Shown: positions 1-8,634, numbered from the stretch's first letter. The stretch: DNA of 64,000 nucleotides from Brachybacterium sp. P6-10-X1 (GCF_001969445.1 NZ_CP017297.1:3038001-3102000); one strand, 5' to 3'. The notes: generated from the sequence alone by a model not told the origin. A program made the numbers and translations.

Positions 1-1107
1 CTGGTGGCCGAGCAGATCCGGATCGCCGACGGGCAGCCGCTGTCGATCCGTCAGGACGAGGTCCGAGCGAGCGGCCACGCGATCGAGGCCCGCGTGTACG
101 CCGAGGACCCCGACGCCGGGTTCCTGCCCACCGGCGGCACGGTGCTGGACCTCGCCCTGCCGGAGGGCGTGCGGGTGGACCACGCGCTCGCCGTCGGCAC
201 GACCGTCTCCAGCAGCTACGATCCGATGCTCGCGAAGGTGATCGCCCACGCCCCCACGCGCGAGCAGGCGGTGGCGTCCCTGGATCGCGCCCTGGCCTCC
301 ACCCACGTGCTCGGCGTGGTCACCAACACCGCGTTCCTGCGGGCCCTGCTCGCGCTGGACGAGGTGGTGGCCGGAACCGTCGACACCGGGCTCGTCCAGC
401 GCCGCCTCGACGAGCTCACCCGCCCTCCACCCGGCCCGCGGACGCTGGCCGTCGCGGCCCTGGTGCGCTGGGACCGGATCGCCCGCAGCCGCCCCGACGA
501 CCTCTGGCACGCCCCGACGGGGTGGCGGTTGGGGGCGCAGGCCCCGTTCACGGTCCGCTTCGACGCAGCCGACGGCGCCGGTGAGCCCGGTGCGGTCCCG
601 CGGACGGTCGAGCTGACCGGCTCGCCCGCCGCGGCCCGGGCACGGATCGACGGGGAGGAGATCGCCCTGACCCTGCATCCCGGGGCCGTCACCGTCGACG
701 GGATCCGCCTGCCCCTGATCCGGCACGGCACCGAGACGGCGGTGTGGATCGGTCTGCCCGGCGAGGACCGGGAACTGATCCTGCACTCCCCGCGCCGCAG
801 CGTCGGCGTGCGCGATGCGGCCCCCGCCCTGGAGTCCCCGATGCCCGGGACGGTGACCGCCGTGCTGGCCGCCGAGGGGGCCGAGGTCGCTGCCGGGGAC
901 CCGGTGCTGGTGGTGGAGGCGATGAAGATGGAGCACACCCTGTCTGCGCCGAGCGCCGGGACGGTGCGCCTGCGCGTGGCGGTCGGGGACCGGGTGGCCC
1001 GCGGCGCGGAGCTCGCCCAGGTGATCACCGAGCAGACCGTCCCCGACGAGAGCCTCCCGGACGAGACCGTTCCCGACCGGACCAGGAGGCCCGACGATGA
1101 GCCCTGA
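1..1107 (+). CDS. acyl-CoA carboxylase biotin carboxylase/BCCP subunit, C-terminal part
   Basis: The gene enters from the left edge; 368 codons are visible, so the ATP-grasp core lies outside. The visible part starts in the late biotin-carboxylase domain (GHAIEARVYAEDP at about residues 24-36, typical of this family), passes through a linker, and ends with a biotinyl carrier domain. Its EAMKMEH motif places the biotinylated lysine at bases 925-927. These subunits carboxylate biotin and transfer CO2 to an acyl-CoA through a separate carboxyltransferase subunit. The stop overlaps the start of the MaoC gene. The downstream order MaoC, CitE-like lyase, acyl-CoA dehydrogenase matches, with slightly different order, the mycobacterial accD1-accA1-fadE19-citE-maoC set, so 3-methylcrotonyl-CoA is the likely substrate (inference). 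Propionyl- or acetyl-CoA carboxylase remains possible. Confidence 0.88.
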   Translation: MVAEQIRIADGQPLSIRQDEVRASGHAIEARVYAEDPDAGFLPTGGTVLDLALPEGVRVDHALAVGTTVSSSYDPMLAKVIAHAPTREQAVASLDRALASTHVLGVVTNTAFLRALLALDEVVAGTVDTGLVQRRLDELTRPPPGPRTLAVAALVRWDRIARSRPDDLWHAPTGWRLGAQAPFTVRFDAADGAGEPGAVPRTVELTGSPAAARARIDGEEIALTLHPGAVTVDGIRLPLIRHGTETAVWIGLPGEDRELILHSPRRSVGVRDAAPALESPMPGTVTAVLAAEGAEVAAGDPVLVVEAMKMEHTLSAPSAGTVRLRVAVGDRVARGAELAQVITEQTVPDESLPDETVPDRTRRPDDEP

Positions 1108-1594
1108 CCCCGAGCACGTCCCCCGGATCGTGCAGCGCGGTCTGTACGCCGACGAGCTGCAGGTGGGAGCGATCTACGCGCACCGCCCGGGCCGCACGGT
1201 CACCGAGGCCGACAACGTCCTGTTCTCCACCATGACGATGAACCCGCAGGCCCTGCACCTCGACGCCGCCTGGAGCGAGTCCACCGAGTTCGGACAGCGC
1301 CTGGTCAACTCGATGTTCACCCTCGCCACCGTGGTCGGGGCCTCCGTCGCCCAGCTCACCCAGGGCACCCTGGTGGCCAATCTCGGCTTCTCCGAGATCA
1401 CCTTCCCGCATCCGCTGCACCTCGGCGACACCCTGTACAGCGAGACGGAGGTGACCGCGGTCCGCCCCTCGCGGTCCCGCCCCGGCCAGGCCGTCGTCTC
1501 CCTCGTCCACACCGGGCGCGACCAGCACGGCGAGGTCGTCGTCCGGGCGGCGCGAGCCACGCTGATGCATCAGTCGCAGGGACCGGTCTCATGA
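1097..1594 (+). CDS. MaoC-like hot-dog enoyl-CoA hydratase
   Basis: A 165-residue single hot-dog protein. NPQALHLD at residues 49-56 fits the MaoC hydratase signature with its catalytic Asp/His pair. Family members hydrate 2-enoyl-CoA esters. The start ATG lies 11 bases inside the carboxylase gene and the stop overlaps the lyase start (ATGA), so translation is coupled on both sides. Its operon with carboxylase, CitE-like lyase and acyl-CoA dehydrogenase suggests hydration of 3-methylglutaconyl-CoA or a related branched enoyl-CoA in leucine breakdown, as proposed for mycobacterial Rv2499c-type proteins. Substrate is inferred from context only. Confidence 0.85.
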   Translation: MSPDPEHVPRIVQRGLYADELQVGAIYAHRPGRTVTEADNVLFSTMTMNPQALHLDAAWSESTEFGQRLVNSMFTLATVVGASVAQLTQGTLVANLGFSEITFPHPLHLGDTLYSETEVTAVRPSRSRPGQAVVSLVHTGRDQHGEVVVRAARATLMHQSQGPVS

Positions 1595-2481
1595 GCGCGC
1601 CGGAGGCACCGCGCGAGGCCGACGAGCGGGAGAGGCTCCCGCTGGGACCGGCGCTGATGTTCTGCCCCGGGGACCGACCGGACCGCTTCGGCAAGGCCGC
1701 TGCCCGGGCCGACGCCGTCCTGTTGGACCTCGAGGACGGCGTCGGCCCCGCGCACAAGGCCGCTGCGCGGGAGGCCGTCGGCGCCCACGGGCTCGACCCG
1801 GCTCGCACGGTGGTCCGGGTCAACGCTGCCGGCAGCCCCCAGCTGGCCGCGGATCTCGCCGCCCTCGAACCCCTGCGCCCCCGGTACGTGATGATCCCCA
1901 AGGCGGAGAGCTGCGAGGACGTCGACCGCATCGCCGCCGCGCTGCCCGGAGCCGGAGTGCTGGCGCTGTGCGAGACGGCCCGCGGGGTGCTCGCCGCCGG
2001 TGAGATCGCCGCCCACCCCGCCGTGGTGGCGCTCATGTGGGGCGGGGAGGACCTGATCTCCTCGCTGTCCGGCACCTCCTCGCGGCACGCCGACGGCAGC
2101 TACCGGGACGTCGTCCGCCATGCCCGATCCGCCGTGCTCCTGGCCGCCCGCGCCCACGGACGCAGCGCCCTCGACGCGATCCACACCGACCTCGCCGACG
2201 CCGACGGCTGGCGCGCCGAGGCCGAGGACGCCGCCGCCAGCGGCTTCACCGCCACGGCCTGCATCCACCCCGCCCAGGTCCCCGTCATCCGTGCCGCCTA
2301 CGCCCCCACCCCCGCCCAGGCCGCCTGGGCCCGCGATCTCCTGGCCGCCGCGGAGGCGGCCGGGTCGGGGGCGTTCGAGCACGACGGCCGCATGGTCGAC
2401 GGGCCGATCCTGCGCCACGCCCACCTGCTGGCGGAGCGATCCTCGCCTGCGCCGTCCCCACCGCCCCCGCCCGACGCCTGA
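1591..2481 (+). CDS. CitE-like beta-hydroxyacyl-CoA lyase (HpcH/HpaI family)
   Basis: A 296-residue single-domain CitE-like TIM barrel. It has the LDLEDGV metal/substrate signature at residues 45-51, GGEDL near residue 150, and CIHPAQV near residue 230. Stand-alone CitE proteins in actinobacteria cleave (R)-3-hydroxy-3-methylglutaryl-CoA or (S)-citramalyl-CoA rather than citrate, and lack the ACP partner of citrate lyase; none is seen here. Its start overlaps the MaoC stop. In this operon it most likely performs the final cleavage of leucine catabolism to acetyl-CoA and acetoacetate (inference). The C-terminal end is proline-rich and low complexity. Confidence 0.85.
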   Translation: MSAPEAPREADERERLPLGPALMFCPGDRPDRFGKAAARADAVLLDLEDGVGPAHKAAAREAVGAHGLDPARTVVRVNAAGSPQLAADLAALEPLRPRYVMIPKAESCEDVDRIAAALPGAGVLALCETARGVLAAGEIAAHPAVVALMWGGEDLISSLSGTSSRHADGSYRDVVRHARSAVLLAARAHGRSALDAIHTDLADADGWRAEAEDAAASGFTATACIHPAQVPVIRAAYAPTPAQAAWARDLLAAAEAAGSGAFEHDGRMVDGPILRHAHLLAERSSPAPSPPPPPDA

Positions 2482-2574
2482 GCCCCCGCGCCGCACCTCC
2501 CACGAAACCACCGAACCGCCACCGAGCCGCCACCGAGCCGCCACCGACCAAAGACGTCCCGAGAAGGAGCCCCC
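2482..2574. repeat. intergenic spacer with 11-base tandem triplicate
   Basis: This 93-base spacer between the lyase and acyl-CoA dehydrogenase genes holds three consecutive copies of the unit CGCCACCGAGC at 2517-2527, 2528-2538 and 2539-2549 (last unit diverges at its final base). A ribosome binding site (GAAGGAG) follows just before the GTG start at 2575. No hairpin or promoter stands out, so the downstream gene is probably still cotranscribed. Confidence 0.6.
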
Positions 2575-3780
2575 GTGAGCACCACCTCCACCCCCGTCCC
2601 CGGCACCGAGCTGCTGAGCGAGGAGCACCAGCGGCTCGCCGCGCAGGTCCGCGAATTCGCCGACGAGGTGGTGGCGCCGGCCAGCTACACCTATGACACC
2701 GAGCGCCGGCTGCCGATGGAGATCATCGCCGAGATGGGACGGATGGGGCTGTTCGGGCTGCCGATCCCCCGCGAGTTCGACGGGCAGGGCAAGGACTACC
2801 TCTCGCTCTGCGTCGCGGTCGAGCAGCTGGCCCGGGTGGACCAGTCCATCGCCGTCACCCTGGAGGCCGGGCTCGGGCTGGGAGCGATGCCGATCCTCAG
2901 CGTCGGCACCCGCGCGCAGCAGGAACGGTTCCTCCCGGCCCTGGCCCGCGGCGAGGAGCTGGCGGCCTTCGGGCTGACCGAGGCGGATGCCGGTTCCGAC
3001 GCCGGGGCCACCCGCACCACGGCCGAGCTCGTCGACGGGCAGTGGGTGATCGACGGGACCAAGCAGTTCATCACCAACTCCGGCACACCCATCACCTCCC
3101 TGGTGACCGTCACCGCCGTCACCGGGCAGCGTCGGCGCCCGGACGGACGCTCGTCCCCCGAGCTGACCAGCATCATCGTTCCCACCGACACTCCGGGGTT
3201 CACGGCCCTGCCGGGATACGACAAGGTCGGCTGGCACACCTCCGACACCCATCCGCTGCTGCTCGAGGACGTCCGCGTGCCCGAGGAGAACCTGCTGGGG
3301 GAGCGGGGCCGCGGCTTCGCCAACTTCCTCGCGATCCTCGACCAGGGGCGGGTGGCGCTCGCCGCGCTCTGCGTCGGCGCGGCCCAGGGCTGCCTGGAGC
3401 AGGCGACCGAGTACGCGAAGCGCCGGATCGTCTTCGATCGCCTGCTCGGCGACAACCAGCACATCGCCTTCACCCTCGCCCGGATGCAGGCCCGGGTGGC
3501 GGCCGCCCGCGCGCTGATGCACGAAGCTGCGCACCGGCTCGATGCCGGGATGCCCTTCAGCCAGGAGGCCTCGCTGGCCAAGCTCGTGGCCAGCGAGGCC
3601 GCGGTCGACAATGCCCGCTCCGCCTGCCAGATCTGGGGCGGCAACGGGTTCCTCAACGAGAACGTCGTCGCCCGTCATCACCGCGACTCCCGGGTGCTGG
3701 AGGTGGGCGAGGGCTCGACCGAGGTGCAGCTGTCCATCATCGCCAAGCATCTGGGCTTCCCCAAGGCGCTGACCGGCTGA
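2575..3780 (+). CDS. acyl-CoA dehydrogenase (isovaleryl-CoA/FadE19 type)
   Basis: A 401-residue FAD-dependent acyl-CoA dehydrogenase. It shows the FAD/substrate motif LTEADAGSDAG near residue 136, QIWGGNGF near residue 358, and an EVGEGST segment with a candidate catalytic base at Glu379. The GTG start follows a GAAGGAG site. It introduces the alpha-beta double bond and passes electrons to ETF. Its position after a carboxylase, MaoC and CitE-like lyase points to isovaleryl-CoA (leucine) or another short branched acyl-CoA. Length and motifs are complete. Specific substrate is inferred. Confidence 0.9.
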   Translation: MSTTSTPVPGTELLSEEHQRLAAQVREFADEVVAPASYTYDTERRLPMEIIAEMGRMGLFGLPIPREFDGQGKDYLSLCVAVEQLARVDQSIAVTLEAGLGLGAMPILSVGTRAQQERFLPALARGEELAAFGLTEADAGSDAGATRTTAELVDGQWVIDGTKQFITNSGTPITSLVTVTAVTGQRRRPDGRSSPELTSIIVPTDTPGFTALPGYDKVGWHTSDTHPLLLEDVRVPEENLLGERGRGFANFLAILDQGRVALAALCVGAAQGCLEQATEYAKRRIVFDRLLGDNQHIAFTLARMQARVAAARALMHEAAHRLDAGMPFSQEASLAKLVASEAAVDNARSACQIWGGNGFLNENVVARHHRDSRVLEVGEGSTEVQLSIIAKHLGFPKALTG

Positions 3781-3830
3781 GGTGCGCGCGGGGCGGAGGA
3801 AACCGCTCGGTCCGGCGCGGCGAGGCCAGT

Positions 3831-3842
3831 ACCCTATTGGAA
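3831..3842. promoter_or_regulatory. candidate operator of the ATCCTATAGGAT family upstream of GntR gene
   Basis: ACCCTATTGGAA matches the window-wide palindrome ATCCTATAGGAT at 9 of 12 positions. Its core CCTATTGG is the exact reverse complement of the core at 33805-33812. It lies 69 bases before the ATG of the GntR/FCD gene, where an autoregulatory site would be expected. This is an AT-rich island in GC-rich surroundings. Confidence 0.5.
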
Positions 3843-3911
3843 GAATGATCACCGAGCCCGGGGGGTCGGGCCGACGTGGTCCCCTCTCCCGGAGATGAAG
3901 GGAGCGCCGCG

Positions 3912-4622
3912 ATGGCCATCCGACGACAGGTCCTGCGCGACGAGGTCGAGGAGCTCATCCTGCAGCGGCTGCTCGAATCGCGCTGGGCGCCCGGATCCCG
4001 CCTCAGCATCGACGGACTGGCCCGTGACCTGGAGGTCTCCCCGACACCTGTGCGTGAGGCGATGGTGTCGCTCGAGCGTTCGGGACTGGTCGAGTACGTC
4101 GCCCTGCGCGGCTACGTGGTCGCGCCGCCGCTGGACGCCGCGCACATGCGGGAACTGCTGGACGCGCGCAAGGTCGTCGAAACCGCCGCGCTCGGCCGCG
4201 CCTTCACCGAGTGGGACGCGCTGGTCGCCGACCTCGAGGAGGCCCACCGTCATCACGCCGAGGTCCTCGAGCGCATCGATGCGGCGGGCCCGGAGGACTA
4301 CGCCCTGCTGGACGAGCACTTCCGGGCCGACTGGGCCTTCCACCGGGTGTTCTTCGCCCATGCCGACAACCGCTACCTGCGCACCATGGTGGAGAACCTC
4401 AGCACGTACTCCCACCGCATGCGGCAGACCTGGTCCGGCGGGCCGGGGACCTTCGACGGCCACACCGCGCACGAGGAGCACGGCCTGATCCTCCAGAAGG
4501 TGCGCCAGCATCATCACGACGGCGCGCTGCTGGCGCTCTCGGCCCACCTCGATGCGGTGCTGGGGCGTTCCCTGCCGGTGGAGGAGGACGTCGTCGTGGG
4601 GGCGGCAGACGCGGACGGCTGA
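3912..4622 (+). CDS. GntR-family transcriptional regulator, FCD (FadR) subfamily
   Basis: A 236-residue regulator. An N-terminal winged helix (residues about 8-70; DLEVSPTPVREAMVSLERSGL is the recognition region) is followed by an all-helical FCD ligand domain with the spaced Asp/His residues that bind a metal and a carboxylate effector. I start at ATG 3912 because GAAGGGAG lies just upstream; an in-frame GTG at 3876 is possible but poorly placed. A CCTATTGG site lies in its promoter, and similar sites precede several sugar-acid operons in the window. I therefore infer it may be the regulator of that regulon. It is convergent with the next gene. Confidence 0.88.
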   Translation: MAIRRQVLRDEVEELILQRLLESRWAPGSRLSIDGLARDLEVSPTPVREAMVSLERSGLVEYVALRGYVVAPPLDAAHMRELLDARKVVETAALGRAFTEWDALVADLEEAHRHHAEVLERIDAAGPEDYALLDEHFRADWAFHRVFFAHADNRYLRTMVENLSTYSHRMRQTWSGGPGTFDGHTAHEEHGLILQKVRQHHHDGALLALSAHLDAVLGRSLPVEEDVVVGAADADG

Positions 4623-4637
4623 CCGGGCCCCGCAACG

Positions 4638-5555
4638 TCAGCGGTCCGCCAGCGGGTCCCGATACTGGTCGGGAAGGTGCCGCCGCAGGAACTCGGAATG
4701 CACGTCGAGGGACCGGCTGACGCCGGTGATGATCTCCCCCTCGATGCGGTCCACCTCCGCGCCGAGGGCCACGAGTTGCCGGTCGATGCTGCCCAGATTC
4801 GTCAGCGCCTGCTCGCGGGCCTCGCTCGGCCGAGGGGTGAGGAAGCCGACGGTGTCCTCCAGGGCGCCCATCAGATCCGGGACGTAGCGGTCGGCCATGC
4901 CCTCCAGCATCAGCAGGTCGCTGTCGGAGGGACGGCGCGTCTGCAGCGCCGCGGACCCCACCAGGGCGTCGACACGGTGCAGCAGCGTCTCGGCGCGGTT
5001 CAGCACCGGCGTGACGACCGGCCCGGATGCCCTCCGTCGCATCCGGGCCAGACGTCGACGCTCCTGCTTCGTGGACCGCACGACCTTCTCCAGCACGGGG
5101 CGGGTGCCTCCGGGCATCTCCCCGGCGGCCCTGGTCAGGCGGACCGGCCCCGGCTTCCGGTTGCGCAGCAGGAGACCGGCGCCTCCGCCGACGACGATGC
5201 CGATCCCGAGGCCGGCCACCAGCGGAGCGAGCAGTCCGGCGCCCCCGATCAGACTGCTCACCCCGAGCAGGAGGAAGCTGCCGATCCCGACGCTGCCGCC
5301 CAGGACGGTGGGCACGCCGACGGTGAGCCAGCGGCCGCGCTGACGCGGCACCGTCATCCGTCGCGAGCTCGGCGCGTGGACCTGTCCCACCAGGGGGTGC
5401 GGCGGAGGAGGGGCGGGGGCGCCGCGATCCGCCGTCCCCGGCACCGGTGGCGCCCCCGTCCACGGTCGGCCCGTGCGCCGCGGCGTGCTGCGCCGGAAGG
5501 GGCTGCGACCCCTCCGGTCCTGCTGCGCGCTCGCTGGTCGGCTCTGGGCGTTCAT
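4638..5555 (-). CDS. conserved membrane-anchored protein, function unknown (possible XpaC-like)
   Basis: A 305-residue protein I do not recognise with certainty. The first about 75 residues are basic and Pro/Arg-rich. A strongly hydrophobic glycine-rich stretch at about residues 75-135 could form two or three membrane segments. The rest (about 170 residues) is charged and helical. The C-terminal half, including a YVPDLMGALE stretch, loosely resembles the XpaC family that occurs near TelA-type proteins; this is a weak similarity judged by eye. The ATG follows GAGAGGT. It stands alone between convergent and co-directional unrelated genes. Confidence 0.7.
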   Translation of the reverse strand: MNAQSRPASAQQDRRGRSPFRRSTPRRTGRPWTGAPPVPGTADRGAPAPPPPHPLVGQVHAPSSRRMTVPRQRGRWLTVGVPTVLGGSVGIGSFLLLGVSSLIGGAGLLAPLVAGLGIGIVVGGGAGLLLRNRKPGPVRLTRAAGEMPGGTRPVLEKVVRSTKQERRRLARMRRRASGPVVTPVLNRAETLLHRVDALVGSAALQTRRPSDSDLLMLEGMADRYVPDLMGALEDTVGFLTPRPSEAREQALTNLGSIDRQLVALGAEVDRIEGEIITGVSRSLDVHSEFLRRHLPDQYRDPLADR

Positions 5556-5758
5556 GACTACCGGCGGACCTCTCGTAGGACGGGGCTGAGGTCAGGGGCG
5601 CGGTGCCCGCCGGCCGCACGGGTCGACCCGGCAGCGCTCCACGCCATCGACCCTCCCCAGGGTATCGCGCACACCCGGGACCGGCCTGGGTGCAGGTGCC
5701 CCGTCGGGCCCGGGGGGCATCCGGAGGACGGGTGGCCCGGTGACGCGGGGCGCCGAGG

Positions 5759-6595
5759 TCAGGTCCGTCGGCCCGCGGCGTGGGCCTCCGCGATCCGCAG
5801 CAGCTCGAGGTAGCCCTCCAGCCGCCACGCGGTGCGGCCGACGAACAGGCCGCTGACGTGCTCGATCCCGAGCAGGTCGGCGGCGTTGTCGAGGTTCACG
5901 GAGCCTCCGTACAGCAGCCCCGAGACCTTCCCGGAGTAGGCCGCACCGAGCGCGGCGAAGGGCGCGACGAGCTCCTCGGCGGTGGCCGGACGGCCCGCCT
6001 CGCCGATCGCCCAGATCGGCTCGTAGGCGATGACGACGCGGGCGAGCTCCCCGGCGTCCAGACCCTGCAGCGCGCCGGCGGCCTGCTCGAGGATGAACGC
6101 GCTCGAGCCTCCCCGCTCCTTGACCTCGGCGCTCTCGCCGATGCACAGCAGAGGCGTCAGCCCGTGGCGCAGCGCCGCGGCGACCTTCCGTCGCGTGGTC
6201 TCCACGGTCTCCCCGAAGTGCTCACGACGCTCGGAATGGCCGATCTCGACGATCTGCGCCCCGGCATCCTTCGCCTGCGGGACGGAGACCTCCCCGGTCC
6301 AGGCGCCGGCGTCCTCCCAGTGGGCGTTCTGCACCCCGAGCAGCACGGGGGAGTCCTCGCCGAGCACCTCGGACACCGTGGTGGTGGCGGTGAAGGAGGG
6401 GATCACGAACGGCTGCACACCGGACGGGGCCGTGGCTCCGCGCGCGCCGTCGCTCGCCGTGTCGCCCGCGCTGTCGCTCGCCGTGCCGCCGCCCGCCGTG
6501 TCGCCGAGGTGATCGCGCAGGCCGGTGGCCCAGGCCCGGGCCTCGGCGAGGGTCTTGGTCATTTTCCAGCTGGTACCGATCCAGAGGGTGCTCAT
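5759..6595 (-). CDS. triosephosphate isomerase-family protein, probable tetrulose-phosphate isomerase (LerI-like)
   Basis: A 278-residue TIM-barrel isomerase. The catalytic set of the family is visible: Lys11 (SWKMT), His120 (GHSERR), Glu192 (AYEPIW) and a phosphate loop GGSVN. It differs from glycolytic TpiA in WKMT instead of WKMN, and in a low-complexity Gly/Ala/Ser/Asp insertion at residues about 32-59. Divergent TPI paralogues beside DhaK-type kinases isomerise L-erythrulose-1-phosphate to D-erythrulose-4-phosphate in erythritol/apionate pathways. The adjacent kinase, ApnO-type and OiaC-type genes support that role here. A plain second triosephosphate isomerase cannot be excluded. Confidence 0.82.
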   Translation of the reverse strand: MSTLWIGTSWKMTKTLAEARAWATGLRDHLGDTAGGGTASDSAGDTASDGARGATAPSGVQPFVIPSFTATTTVSEVLGEDSPVLLGVQNAHWEDAGAWTGEVSVPQAKDAGAQIVEIGHSERREHFGETVETTRRKVAAALRHGLTPLLCIGESAEVKERGGSSAFILEQAAGALQGLDAGELARVVIAYEPIWAIGEAGRPATAEELVAPFAALGAAYSGKVSGLLYGGSVNLDNAADLLGIEHVSGLFVGRTAWRLEGYLELLRIAEAHAAGRRT

Positions 6596-6636
6596 GGGTC
6601 TCCTTCGTCGTGTCGAGATGATGATCGCAGCAGGAA

Positions 6637-6693
6637 CGGGACGTGAGCGGCACGGGGCGACGCTCTGGCTCGCCGCGTGCCGCTCACGTCCCG
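6637..6693. terminator. long perfect inverted repeat between kinase and isomerase genes
   Basis: Arms CGGGACGTGAGCGGCACG (6637-6654) and its exact reverse complement at 6676-6693 form an 18-bp perfect stem with a 21-base loop. It lies in the 224-base gap downstream of the kinase stop and about 40 bases upstream of the isomerase start, both on the minus strand. No U-tract follows. It could terminate or attenuate kinase transcription, stabilise the mRNA, or be a dispersed repeat. Confidence 0.6.
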
Positions 6694-6819
6694 GAACTGC
6701 TGATGAGACCCGAGCGAACGATCCTCTGTCTCGCCGCAGCCGGCGTGGTCGCTGCTGCCGACGATGATCAGCTCTCCGGGACGTGCTGTTCGGTGGGCGG
6801 TGGCGCGAAGGGCGGGTGA

Positions 6820-8535
6820 TCAGGAGAGATGCGCGCCGAGCTCGGTCATGAGGATCGAGAACGAGATCGCGCCGGGGTCGGGGGCGCCCAGCGATCGGTC
6901 ACCGAGGACCCGGGCACGGCCGAGGACCGCGGTGATGTCGGCGGTGGCGTCGGCGGCCCGCCGCGCGGAGCTCGCCGCCGACCGGATCGCCGGGGCGGCG
7001 TTCTCGCCGGTGAAGGCGTCGGCGAGGGCGGCACGGAAGGGAACGGCGGCGTCGATCATGGTCTTGTCGCCCACCCGGGCCCCGCCCAGGCGCTGGACCG
7101 CGTCGATGCCGGCATCGAGCGCCTCGACGATCGTGCGCGGCGAACAGCCGTCGTCGTCGGTGAAGACGCCGCCCGCGGCCGTCAGCGCTCCGCCCCACAG
7201 CGCGCCGGAGGTGCCCCCGGCCGACTCCGCCCAGGCCTCGCCGGCGCGGACCAGGACGGTGCGCGCCCCGGCCCCGTCCTCGAGAGCGGCGCGCGCCGCC
7301 GCCGCGGCGCCTCGCGACCCGTAGGCCATGCCCTGACCGTGGTCGCCGTCGCCCGCGATCGCGTCGATGCGGCCCAGTTCGGCCTCCTCACGGGCGCAGA
7401 CCGCCTCGAACAGGTCGAGCACACCGGCGATCGTCGCCGCGACCTCGCGGGACTCGTCCGTGGAGGCGGGGGTCCGGTCGGCCCCGGGCTCCCAGAAGGA
7501 CGTGCGCAGCGGGCGCTCGACGTCGGGCATCGCGCCGCGGTGGTAGGCGGGGGTGTCGACCGGAGCCAGCCAGTGAGCCTCGAGCTCCTCGTCGAGGAAC
7601 ACGAGGGTCAGGGAGAGCCCGGCCATGTCCAAGCTGGTGACGAACTCGCCGACCTCCGGGCGCACCGGGGTGATGCCGGCGGCCTCGAGCAGCTCGCCGA
7701 CCTTCGCGTAGACGATGAACAGCTCCTCGTACTTCACCGTGCCCAGACCGTTGAGGATCACCGCGGCACGACCCTGATAACCGCCCTCCGTCCGAGCCGG
7801 CTGCTCGGCGAGGATGCCCTCGACCAGCAGCGTCGCGATCTCGTCGGCCGAACCGAGGGGCTCGTCGCGCACCCCGGGCTCGCCGTGGATGCCCAGGCCC
7901 ACGCCCATCTGGCCCTCGGCCACATGGAACAGCGGCTCGTCCGCACCGGGCAGGGTGCAGCCGTCGACGGCGACGCCGAAGGAGCGGGTGGCGTCGTTCG
8001 CCGCCCAGGCGATCCGCTCGGCCTCCTCGAGGTCCGCGCCGGCCTCGATCGCGGCTCCGGCGATCTTGAACACCGGCAGATCACCGGCGATGCCGCGGCG
8101 GTCGCGGTGGTTCTCGGGGGAGTTGGAGGCGATGTCGTCGCTGACCTTCACGATCCGCACGTCGATGCCCTCGGCGCGCAGCTTCTCGGCGGCCGCCCCG
8201 AAATGCAGGACGTCGCCGGCGTAGTTGCCGAAGCCGAGGATCACGCCGCCGCCGTTCTCGGCGTTGCGCGCCACCGAGTGGACCTGGGAGGCCGACGGGG
8301 AGGCGAACACGTTGCCGCAGGGGGCTCCGTGGCCCATGCCCGGGCCCACCCAGCCGGCGAAGGCGGGGTAGTGGCCGGAGCCGCCGCCGATCACCAGGGC
8401 CGGTCGGCCGGCCGGGGTCTCGGTGGCCCGCACCACGCCGCCGTGCACGACGGCCACATGATCGGGATGGGACAGGGCCAGGCCGCGGACTGCGTCGGTC
8501 GCGAAGTCGGCCGGGTCGTTCAGCAGGTAAGTCAT
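6820..8535 (-). CDS. dihydroxyacetone kinase-family DhaK-DhaL fusion, probable L-erythrulose kinase (LerK-like)
   Basis: A 571-residue ATP-type kinase. The DhaK half (residues about 1-330) has GGGSGHYPAF at 50-59 and His217 in GIHGEPG, the residue that binds the carbonyl substrate covalently. The DhaL half (about 360-571) has the Mg-ATP motif GDGDHGQGM. It phosphorylates dihydroxyacetone or a short ketose. Together with the TPI-like, ApnO-like and OiaC-like neighbours it most likely phosphorylates L-erythrulose. The ATG follows GGAGGTACCTCG. A consensus-type operator (8623-8634) lies 88 bases upstream, so it probably has its own regulated promoter besides any read-through from the permease gene. 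Confidence 0.85.
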   Translation of the reverse strand: MTYLLNDPADFATDAVRGLALSHPDHVAVVHGGVVRATETPAGRPALVIGGGSGHYPAFAGWVGPGMGHGAPCGNVFASPSASQVHSVARNAENGGGVILGFGNYAGDVLHFGAAAEKLRAEGIDVRIVKVSDDIASNSPENHRDRRGIAGDLPVFKIAGAAIEAGADLEEAERIAWAANDATRSFGVAVDGCTLPGADEPLFHVAEGQMGVGLGIHGEPGVRDEPLGSADEIATLLVEGILAEQPARTEGGYQGRAAVILNGLGTVKYEELFIVYAKVGELLEAAGITPVRPEVGEFVTSLDMAGLSLTLVFLDEELEAHWLAPVDTPAYHRGAMPDVERPLRTSFWEPGADRTPASTDESREVAATIAGVLDLFEAVCAREEAELGRIDAIAGDGDHGQGMAYGSRGAAAAARAALEDGAGARTVLVRAGEAWAESAGGTSGALWGGALTAAGGVFTDDDGCSPRTIVEALDAGIDAVQRLGGARVGDKTMIDAAVPFRAALADAFTGENAAPAIRSAASSARRAADATADITAVLGRARVLGDRSLGAPDPGAISFSILMTELGAHLS

Positions 8536-8622
8536 CGAGGTACCTCCACGGCGTCCGTCCGGGAGCGGCGGCGCACTGGTCGTTGCCGGACACGGCGAGG
8601 CGCATGCCTCGCGTCATCCGTA

Positions 8623-8634
8623 ATCCTATAGGAA
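8623..8634. promoter_or_regulatory. candidate operator ATCCTATAGGAA
   Basis: An 11 of 12 match to ATCCTATAGGAT, 88 bases upstream of the kinase start in the 194-base gap after the GntP gene. The neighbouring 8640-8729 carries two copies of GGCGTCGACGGGC-like sequence but no gene. Confidence 0.6.

Noticed and set aside
1570-3852. Minus-strand open frame of 760 codons opposite the lyase and acyl-CoA dehydrogenase genes
   Set aside because: Same antisense effect; Gly/Val/Arg-rich composition, no recognisable motif.
5759-6595. Calling this gene the glycolytic tpiA
   Set aside because: It is not near gap/pgk, has WKMT and a large insertion, and sits with tetrulose-type catabolic genes; kept as a TPI-family paralogue.
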